20,266 nt of DNA from Acanthamoeba lenticulata (lineage: Eukaryota; Discosea; Longamoebia; Acanthamoebidae). The notes below the pieces were generated by a model. The model was not told the origin of the DNA. It made no database searches and worked only from the letters and a program-made list of their open reading frames with translations. The translations under genes were made by a program, and so were the position numbers. Positions within the stretch are counted from its first letter, which is position 1. Each line of letters opens with the position of its first letter. The stretch spans positions 1 to 20,266 of the forward strand of contig NAVB01001798.1 in assembly GCA_002179805.1 (NCBI GenBank), read 5' to 3'. Shown here in pieces: positions 8,320 to 15,743 of the stretch.

Positions 8320-9609
8320 ATGGTTGTTAAGGAAGGCCAGGCACGCCAGAGAAGCAAAAGAAAAGTTGGAGCAACTCACAAGTGCCACTGGATGGATATG
8401 CACAATGAGCTCGTATTTGACTCTCTCCCCATTGAACTCAGAACACTCATCTTCACCTTCATCCTCAAAAACAACATCCTCAAACACGCCTGCATCTCCC
8501 CTCAGTTTATCCCTGTGCGCACAGTGTGTTACGAGTGGCACAATCAAGCTGATGCTGTGGTGAAAACCCTCTGCCTCAAGAACATGAGTGACCAGCTAAA
8601 GGAAGAGAAGTTGCTAAAAACAATCAAGTATAACACATCTCAACTCTGCGCCATGGCAGCTAAGGAAGGCCACCTGTCTCTGCTTCAGTGGGCACGTGAC
8701 AACAGCTGCCCATGGGACAAGGCAACATGTGTCAGGGCAGCCTGGGGAGGCCACCTCGATGTGCTTCAGTGGGCGCGCACCAGCCAGGACCCATGCCCAT
8801 GGGACAAGCGCACAAGCGAGGCAGCAGCCGCGAGAGGCCACCTCGACATGCTGCAGTGGGCGTGTGCCAAAGGCTGCCCATGGGACAAGGCAACCTGTGT
8901 CTGGGCAGCCTGGGGAGGCCACCTCGATGTGCTTCAGTGGGCATGCGCCAACAGTTGCCTGTGGGACAAGACAACCTGCAGTGTAGCGGCTGAGGGAGGC
9001 CACCTCGACATGCTCAACAAGTTCTGCTTTGGAGCGGCTCTGGAAGGCGATCTGGAGGTGCTACAGTGGGTCTTTGTGAAAGCATCGAGGACCTGGGGCC
9101 AATCCTTCATTGAGGATATCTACAAGCGAGCGGCCTGGAAAAACCACACAACTGTGCTCATCTGGTTGCACAAAGAAGTTGGCTTCCCAGCAGATGAAGA
9201 AACCTGCAGCCATGCGGCCAATAGAGGCCATCTCAATGTGCTCCAGTGGGCACGCCTCAACAGCTGCCCGTGGGATGAGACAACATGCAGCAATGCAGCC
9301 TGGGCAGGCCACTTGGACATGCTCCAGTGGGCGCGTGCCAACGGCTGCCTGTGGGATAAGACGACATGCAGCAATGCAGCCGAGAGAGGTCACCTGGAGG
9401 TGCTCCAGTGGGCGCGTGCCAACAGCTGCCCGTGGGATGAGACGACATGCAGCAATGCAGCCAAAGCAGGTCACCTGGAGGTGCTCCAGTGGGCACGTGC
9501 CAACAGCTGCCCGTGGGATGAGCGGACCTGCGCCTACGCAGCCGAGATGGGTCGCCTGGACGTGCTCCAGTGGGCGCGCGCCAACGGCTGCCCGTGGAAT
9601 GTGCCATGA
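8320..9609 (+). CDS. F-box protein with 27-residue ankyrin-type repeats
   Basis: The open frame gives 429 residues from the first ATG (MVVKEGQARQR); the next ATG at 8392 (MDMHNELVF) gives 405 residues and an N-terminus more like the paralogues, so the start is uncertain. The F-box is FDSLPIELRTLIF, then QFIPVRTVCYEWHNQAD. About 12 repeats follow, with a non-canonical middle segment (FCFGAALEGDLEVLQWVFVKASRTWGQ, split over about 9030-9110, then KRAAWKNHTTVLIWLHKEVG). The last repeat ends CPWNVP and stop. Just past the stop another frame reads HEDVVGWIQTQEMVEGG, resembling the family C-terminus (HHQIVSWIKSETSK), so the native end was probably lost to a small indel near 9600. AATAAA lies at 9705-9710. 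Confidence 0.8.
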   Translation: MVVKEGQARQRSKRKVGATHKCHWMDMHNELVFDSLPIELRTLIFTFILKNNILKHACISPQFIPVRTVCYEWHNQADAVVKTLCLKNMSDQLKEEKLLKTIKYNTSQLCAMAAKEGHLSLLQWARDNSCPWDKATCVRAAWGGHLDVLQWARTSQDPCPWDKRTSEAAAARGHLDMLQWACAKGCPWDKATCVWAAWGGHLDVLQWACANSCLWDKTTCSVAAEGGHLDMLNKFCFGAALEGDLEVLQWVFVKASRTWGQSFIEDIYKRAAWKNHTTVLIWLHKEVGFPADEETCSHAANRGHLNVLQWARLNSCPWDETTCSNAAWAGHLDMLQWARANGCLWDKTTCSNAAERGHLEVLQWARANSCPWDETTCSNAAKAGHLEVLQWARANSCPWDERTCAYAAEMGRLDVLQWARANGCPWNVP

Positions 9610-9704
9610 GGACGTGGTGGGGTGGATTCAGACTCAGGAGATGGTGGAGGGTGGGTGAGGGAAGAGCCGGCGCAGACTCAACCTTGAGCGTGCAGCGCTG
9701 CACA

Positions 9705-9710
9705 AATAAA
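9705..9710 (+). terminator. Poly(A) signal AATAAA
   Basis: cacAATAAA-type hexamer (cacaaataaa) about 95 bases after the stop of the 8320 gene, and the first on the plus strand after it. Confidence 0.4.
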
Positions 9711-9780
9711 GTGTGTCTCTTAAGAGAATTGGCCACGTTTCCTTTCCACACCAAAGCCGTACCTCTCCAACTTGTGTGTG

Positions 9781-9886
9781 TACCGTTGTGCTTTTTTCTT
9801 CTGATTTCTTATTCTTTTCCTGACTTGATTTTCATTTTCTTAACTTTTCTTGACTACCACGGAGAAGAAGAACAAATTGATGCGCC
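9781..9886 (+). promoter_or_regulatory. Third copy of the family promoter motif
   Basis: taccgttgtgctttt, then cttctgatttcttattc and ttttcctgac (9781-9824) repeat the core of the two bidirectional promoters, with two extra T and a few changes. Here it stands before a single plus-strand gene (ATG 9887), so the motif occurs without a divergent partner. gagaagaagaacaaa then gcgccATGG just before the start is shared with the next gene (10598-10620). Confidence 0.5.
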
Positions 9887-10472
9887 ATGGATTTGATTAG
9901 CAACAACACCACTATCGACTCTCTCCCTGCCAAAATTTTGGACGTCATCCTCCAACACCCCTTCATCTGCACTGAGACCAAATCCATTACCCCCCAGTTT
10001 ATTCCCACACGCTCTGTTTGCCACGAGTGGCGTCGTGTTGCCGACTCCGTGGGTGGTTCAACGACTGCCCGTGGGAGAGGGGACATGCCGTGCGGCGGCT
10101 GAGGGAGGCCACCTTGATGTACTTCAGTGGGCACGCGCCAGCGCCTGCGACTGCCCGTGGGATGAGGGGACATGCCGCGCGGCGGCTGAGAGAGGCCACC
10201 TCAATGTGCGCCAGTGGGCGTGCGCCAACGGCTGCCCGTGGAACGAGGCCACCTGCACTCACGCGGCCGGGGAAGGCCACTTGGACGTGCTCAAGTGGGC
10301 GCATGCAAACAACTTGCCGTGGGATGAAACCACTTGCGAAAGTGCGGCCGAGGGAGGCCGCCCCGACGTGCTTGAGTGGTTACGCGCCAACGGCTGCCCG
10401 TGGGACGAATCGACGTGCCGGGAAGCGTTCATAATGGCCCACTGGTATCCTCCTGTTGAGGACTTGGCTTGA
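9887..10472 (+). pseudogene. F-box/ankyrin-type gene broken by two frame changes and a deletion
   Basis: MDLISNNTTIDSLPAKILDVIL then QFIPTRSVCHEWRRVADSV is a good F-box in frame 2. At about 10050 the frame is lost: NDCPWERG is read in frame 1 and TCRAAAEGGHLDVLQW onward in frame 0, through five repeats to CREAFIMAHWYPPVEDLA and stop at 10472. Compared with the neighbour at 10618, the linker VGPNVQSVIREESHRLCAHAA and the first repeats are missing, so a deletion joined the F-box directly to a repeat. The junction is too short for an intron. As read, only a 71-residue F-box peptide (stop at 10102) could be made. Confidence 0.7.
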
Positions 10473-10532
10473 CCTGTGGCAGAGTACATTTGAGTTTGCT
10501 GACCACCCCTGACCGGTGATTGGCCCAAATTT

Positions 10533-10538
10533 AATAAA
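10533..10538 (+). terminator. Poly(A) signal AATAAA
   Basis: tttAATAAAtg about 60 bases after the stop at 10472 and 80 bases before the next gene, correctly placed to end the upstream transcript. Confidence 0.4.
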
Positions 10539-10617
10539 TGAAGAAAGAAGGTGTGAGGAAATATTTTTCTATTTCTATTTTCTGGGCGGGCCACAGAGAA
10601 GAACAAAGTGGTGCGCC

Positions 10618-11873
10618 ATGGATTCGATCAACAACGACACCACCACCACCACCATCGACTCTCTCCCTGCCGAAATTTTGGACGTCATCCTCCGGCACAC
10701 CTTCACCAGCACTGAGACCAAATCCATTACTCCCCAGTTTATTCCCACGCGCTATGTATGCCGCAAGTGGCGCTGTGCCGCCGACTCCGTGGTTGGCCCG
10801 AACGTGCAAAGCGTGATCAGGGAGGAGTCACATCGACTGTGCGCGCATGCTGCTCATCATGGCCACCACAGTCTTCTCGAGTGGGCCCACTCCAACACGT
10901 GCCCCTGTTGGGAGTCCACTCGTGATGTTTGCGCGGAGGCGGCTGAGGGAGGCCATCTTAGCGTGCTCCAGTGGGCCTATGTCAACGGCTACCCGTGGGA
11001 CGAGGGGACCTGCAGTGCAGCAGCCGAGGGAGGCCATCTCGAAGTGCTCCAGTGGGCACGCGCCAACGTCCGTGGGACTATACGGTCTACGACTATGCGT
11101 CGAGGAATGGCCACTGGGAGGTGCTCCAGTGGGCCCATGCCAACGGATGCCCTATGGATGATGAGATCAGTGGTGAATACGTTAGGGTCGGCGCGAACGC
11201 TGCAGCGAATGGCCACTTAGAGGTGCTCCAGTGGGCACACCAAAACAGCTGTATATACACCATTGGGAACGACGAAGCAGATGATGAAATTTGCTTTGTG
11301 GCGGCTGCGGGAGGTCACTTCGAAGTGCTCCAGTGGTGGGTCCAAGCCAACGGCGGCCTGTGGACGGAAGCCATCTGCCATGGGGCAGCTGCCGCAGGCC
11401 ATCTCGACGTGCTTCAGTGGGCCCGCACCAACGGCTGCCCATGGGATGAATGGACCTGCAGCAGAGCGGCCAAGGGAGGCCACCTGGAGGTACTCCAGTG
11501 GGCCTGAGCCAATGGCTGCCCGTGGGATGAGCGGACCTGCCAAGAGGCAGCCATGATAGGCCGTCTCGACATGCTCCAATGGGCACACCAAAACGGCTGC
11601 CCGTGGGACGAAGAGACCTGTGTCCAGGTGGCCATGCGAGGTGATCTCGACATGCTCCAGTGGGCACGCACCAATGGTTGCCCGTGGGATCACTGGATAT
11701 GCACATACGCCGCACAGAGCGGACACTTGATTGTACTCCAGTGGGCCCGCGCCAACGGCTGCCCGTGGGACACGAGGACTGGCGCCCGCGAGGGCACGTG
11801 CTGGGCAGCAACTTTCGGAGGCCACTTGGCCGTTCTGCAGTGGCTTCGCTTAAATGACTGTCCATGGGATGTC
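10618..11873 (+). pseudogene. F-box/ankyrin-type gene with 4-base deletion and nonsense codon, 3' truncated
   Basis: Start MDSINNDTTTTTIDSLPAEILDVIL, then QFIPTRYVCRKWRCAADSV: an F-box very close to that of the 9887 copy, so the two are a tandem duplication. Repeats run in frame 1 until about 11070, where gccaacgtccgtggga replaces the family gccaacggctgcccgtggga (four bases lost). Repeats then continue in frame 0 from WDYTVYDYASRNGH to LEVLQWA and a TGA at 11505-11507, exactly where a CGA arginine codon (WARANG) is expected, a CpG-type transition. The same frame continues with six more repeats to CPWDVS at about 11873, where similarity ends against the topoisomerase II fragment. No family C-terminus is present. 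Confidence 0.75.
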
Positions 11874-11876
11874 TCT

Positions 11877-12802
11877 CACCCCATGAGTCTCCTCCTTGTC
11901 CCCGCCATTGTTGTTCTTGAAGTTGCTGGATGGGGTGTACAGATAGCCAAAGACCAGTTCTGGCATGTAGATCTGCTCCTTGGAGGTGTACATCTCCACT
12001 GGGATTCCTATTACACAGGAGAGACCGACCCTCAGTGGAACCACACAGGAGTGTAGAGGACCACAGCTGAGAGGGTTAGGGAAAAAGGTCCTACCTGTGT
12101 GCTGTTGTTGTGGATGGTGATAGTGGTGGTGTTGATGTTGATGGTCACATCAAGTGTGGTAGCAGAGTTGTTTGCCACATCAACCAAGATCTTGTAAAAG
12201 ATCTTGTAGAGGCCTGGTATGTAGGAGATCTCACACTGATTCATGCCCACACCCTCATTGTAGACCTACATCCTTTGGGCTTGGCTCATCTGGGGTGAAC
12301 TGATGTAGGTGTCAGGCTGAAGCAGAATGTGCTCCAGGGAGCTCAAGCAGTGGTAGACCCTTTCTGGGCACCTGCTGTTGGGTGAGCCAGAGGGTGTTGC
12401 TGTGTGCTGGGCTATTTTGTCTTGTTCTTGTTCCTCCTTTTTGAGGTTGTCCTCATCCTCATCCTCCCCTTGACACTCGACCATGGCCTTGGGCAGGCCT
12501 GGCTGGTTGATGCTGTCTGTCCTGCACAGCTGTTTGGGCGGTGAGGCAGGGGCAGTTCTGATAGGCCGTTTGCGCTTCGCTTCGCTGGAGGAGACAGCAG
12601 TGTCCTAATGTACGAGGAAAGGATAATGAGCACCAGCCATTGTCATTGGAGGGCCTACCCCCACTGTTGGGTGCTGTGATGCTCTTTGATTGCCAACAAG
12701 TGGTGTGGAGGAAGGGTGCACTGCGCTTGGGTCAGCTGCTGCTCCTTGCAGGAGGTGGATCTCTTGCTTTGAGTTGGCGGGTTCCTGCTGGCCCAGCAAC
12801 AT
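11877..12802 (-). pseudogene. Fossil of DNA topoisomerase II N-terminal ATPase region
   Basis: Read on the minus strand, VYHCLSSLEHILLQPDTYI, VYNEGVGMNQCEISYIPGLY, KIFYKILVDVANN, TITIHNN, GIPVEMYTSKEQIYMPELVF and GYLYTPSSNF follow the order of the start of eukaryotic TOP2 (LEHILLRPDTYIGS, GMNQREISYVPGLYKIFDEI, LVNAADN, WNNGKGIPVE, YVPELIFGHLLTSSNYDDD). An acidic, lysine-rich leader precedes it. Breaks: TAG at 12266-12268 where the family has Trp (WVY); FDEILVN has become FYKILVD, replacing the general-base Glu and the magnesium-binding Asn; and a loss after ANN. Likely introns are 12605-12658 (54 nt, GTAGGC...TTAG, phase-consistent) and about 12008-12094 (GTAGGA...ATAG, one base out of phase). 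The rest of the ATPase domain, including the GGRNGYGAK loop, and all of the DNA-cleavage part are missing; the 3' side abuts the repeat pseudogene at about 11873. Start ATG placed at 12802 is a guess. Confidence 0.8.
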
Positions 12803-13611
12803 GAGGGTATGGTTAGCAAGCCCCAAGGCCAGCCCGCTCCCTTTCTGGAGGGATCAGGGGGGATAATGGGTGACCCCTCTCCTCACCTGCTATTCAGTGG
12901 TAGAATACGTGTAGTTGCAAAGTTCCATTGTAGTGGTAGGGTGCAATAGTAGTGAGTACAGTTTTTAAAGGTCACAGAGGAGGCGCAAGTACTTGTGCAT
13001 GGGAGGTTTGTTGGAAAAACTGGAACATAACACTTTTTAAGGCTTCTCAGAGGGAGCAAAGCCTGGACACCGGGTGCATCAAGGGAGAGGGAATTAAGTC
13101 TCAAGCTGTCGCCACCACCACTTCCAATTGATGCAACTGCCTACTATAACCAATAGCGTGTGGCTATGGACAACAGGGCGCTGCCACAACAGTGACCAAG
13201 GACATATCATCCTCCTCAGTGCACAGTGGCCATAGCAAACTGCACCTACGGTTATCATGGTGCCCCTTCCCTCCCTCCCTCCACATTCCTCAGCTCCAGC
13301 CCCCTCATTCACCAAAAAAACATGAGGGAGAGGGTGCCGGCTTTTGACATGGAGCTCCCTCCACCAGTACTGGGTGAGTCCCACAGATACAGCAGAAGAA
13401 GTATTAAACATGTAACATATTGTAGTTTTTTTGTTTTTTTTTTGTTTTTTCGCTCTTTTTGGCCTCTTTTTCTTGAAACTTGAGCCAGTGATGTCCATCC
13501 AGCAGTACGTGGCCAGCATCCCAATAGCCAATGATAGCGTGAAGAGGATTAAGTTGCATTAACCTTAAGAAAAATCTATTTATTGAACTCTTGCAAGGCC
13601 CTTCACTTTTC

Positions 13612-13661
13612 ATTAGAAGAGGGAAACTTAAACACAAGAGCACTGTTTCCACTCTTCTAAT
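13612..13661. repeat. Imperfect inverted repeat (16-17 bp arms)
   Basis: attagaagagggaaac (13612-13627) pairs with gtttccactcttctaat (13645-13661) with a single-base bulge, leaving a 17-base loop. Function unknown; it could be a remnant of a mobile element end or a structured RNA. Confidence 0.6.
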
Positions 13662-14435
13662 TGGAAGAGAAGGCCTGCGTACTTGGTTACAGCTACCAGT
13701 GTACACACAGAGGAATCACAGCGAAGGCCCAACCAACGAGAATTTATTGGTGGGCAGCAATGGGATGGGCCACAACCCAGTGCCGTAAGGCCCCTTACCG
13801 GAACCGAATGCACGTGAGTCCTCTGAACCGACCCTCTCCAAGTTGAAAATCCTCCAAGGCGAATTCTTGCACGGCTCGCTCAGGCCCGACGGCGGGCGAG
13901 AGAGCGCTTGATACCCCCCCCCAACAACCTCCAGCGGCCTCGCCTAGCGATACCGGCTGCTGCTTCCTCAACGGCTCGGTCTCCTACAAGTCGCGCTCTG
14001 CCCGCTCTAGGGCGATCCCAAGCAGCAGGTCCTGCTGAATTCTGTTCTTAAAATGAAGATCAGCCTATCGCGGGCCATGGTCTACGCTTCAGGCGTTTTT
14101 GCCTGGTGGGCCGGCATCCCTTCCACTTGACAAGGGGTCTCTTTTCTTTTTCTTTTTGTGTTTGATTGTATTTTCTTATTGTGTTTGGCAGGACTATGAT
14201 CGGGTAGGCGTTTCCCGGCCTTACCCGCGCCCTGTTCTCCTTTCACGTGCCTATCCGATATGGCTCAAAACCAGTCGATCAGCCATTTCCCTGGGCTCTC
14301 TGTGCGGTGAGTGGGAAAGCCTCTCGGTCCATTGCCACCAAGGCCGCCGCCGCTGGAATCGATAGTCATTGCCTTGTTGAACCTGGCGCTGATGCCCGAG
14401 GCCTGAACAGGGCTGCTATTCCTTGTGGTCCCCAA

Positions 14436-14484
14436 CCACCACCTGAAGTTGTTGGTCACGCTCGGGTTGCACTTCAGGTGGTGG
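14436..14484. repeat. Perfect 14-bp inverted repeat
   Basis: ccaccacctgaagt (14436-14449) is the exact reverse complement of acttcaggtggtgg (14471-14484), with a 21-base loop. No T run follows, so it is not a typical Pol III terminator context. Function unknown. Confidence 0.65.
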
Positions 14485-14629
14485 GACCATGGGAGGGGTT
14501 CATGGGTGTTGGGGAGGGCAGCAAGTAGTGAACAAAAAAAAGATGTTACCTTTTTGTTTTTGTTTTTGTTGTTGTTGTTGTCCAGTGTTTGATGTTGTGG
14601 TGTTGCTGTTGGGGCTGGTGCTAAGTTGG

Positions 14630-14900
14630 AGTAGGGCGGCTGCCAAGGCGCAAGACCGCGCGTCCTGTGAATAGCCATTGGCGCACAACCAATTTGAGTG
14701 CTTCGAGATGACCTCCAATGGCACCACTCCATCGCCCAACAGGCAGCCATGGGCGTGAGCCCACTGGAGCACATTGAGATGACACCACGGGCGGCTTCGA
14801 TGATGTTCGTCCATCTTTGGTGCGAACCCACTCGAAAAGGCAGGGGTTGCCTCTCGCTGCTGTTGTGATGGCGGCGGCAACAAGTTCGAGTGGTTTGTGC
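14630..14900 (-). pseudogene. Decayed ankyrin-type repeat fragment
   Basis: On the minus strand three remnants of the 27-residue repeat follow one another: RGNPCLFEWVRTKDG, then EAARG with HLNVLQWAHAHGCLLGDG after loss of one base (ggtgtcatc for ggtggtcatc), then IGGHLEALK with CANGYSQDARSCALAAA in a shifted frame. No F-box is visible upstream. It is the only member of the family to the right of the topoisomerase fragment. Confidence 0.55.
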
Positions 14901-15209
14901 CCCATCCGCCACAACGCTGTGCTGCTGCCACAGCAACGACGCATCTTGTACTGATGTTGCTGGCTTGAAGCGCGCACACGCAAGAGGAAGCGTGTGCATC
15001 TCGTATGTGTTGACATGCCTACCATCAAGATGGCATGCACACTGCTGAAAAAGTAAGCGTGCACACATGATTGAGTTTGCTAGTTCGTTAGTTTGCTAAA
15101 CTGGTGTGCGTTCGCCCTGGCCAAAATGACTGGGGTTCGCCCTTGACTGAAACACTAACCTTTGAGGGCACGAAGTGCAGCAGAGTTATATTTCTTTCTT
15201 ACAGAGCCC

Positions 15210-15674
15210 TTAGGGGGAGGTGGACACCTCAAAGTCATCCCGGTCGCCGGCTTGCTGGGTAAAGTAGGCCAGCACATCTTCCATGGAGGGACGCTTCTCT
15301 GGCTTTCCGTGCCAGCACTTCTTCATGATGCGTTTGAAGTGATCAGGGCAGTCGGCGGGGATCTGAGGCCGACGTCCCTCGAGCACATCAAGCGAGACGC
15401 CCATGAAGTTGCGTCCAGCATAAGGCTGACGACGGGTGAGAACTTCCCACATAATGATGCCGAAGGAGAAGAGATCAGCCCGCTCGTCATACTTCTCGCC
15501 ACGGATCACCTCAGGCGCAGTCCAGCAGGGCGTGCCACAGCGAGTCATGGTCGCGTTCTCCTCCTTGATCCGCGCAAAGCCAAAGTCAGCCACCTTCACG
15601 TTCCAGTTCTCGTCCACCTTCATGGAGACACGGCACACCACACACATCCCACCCAAGTCAGTCTTCCGCAAGAT

Positions 15675-15743
<69 letters not shown>

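Larger units (their letters stand above)
12803..14629. other. Long spacer with no recognisable gene
   Basis: Both strands were read in all frames. The longest frames (145 and 93 codons) show no domain and have Lys or Cys runs from homopolymers. Present are a poly(A)-like tttatt (13579-13584, minus sense), T-rich tracts at 13425-13460 and 14140-14180, two hairpins (13612-13661, 14436-14484), a polyC run near 13915 and splice-like signals around 14192 and 14307. The part nearest 12803 may be the old 5' flank of the topoisomerase fragment. Confidence 0.5.

Noticed and set aside
11505..11507. Possible stop-codon readthrough or recoding, since TGA, TAG and TAA interrupt several family members
   Set aside because: Intact genes in the same window end normally at TAA or TGA, and the interrupted copies also carry indels, so ordinary decay is the simpler reading.
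13094..13531. 145-codon minus-strand frame with a Lys-rich stretch
   Set aside because: The Lys run comes from an oligo-T tract and no motif or family could be recognised.
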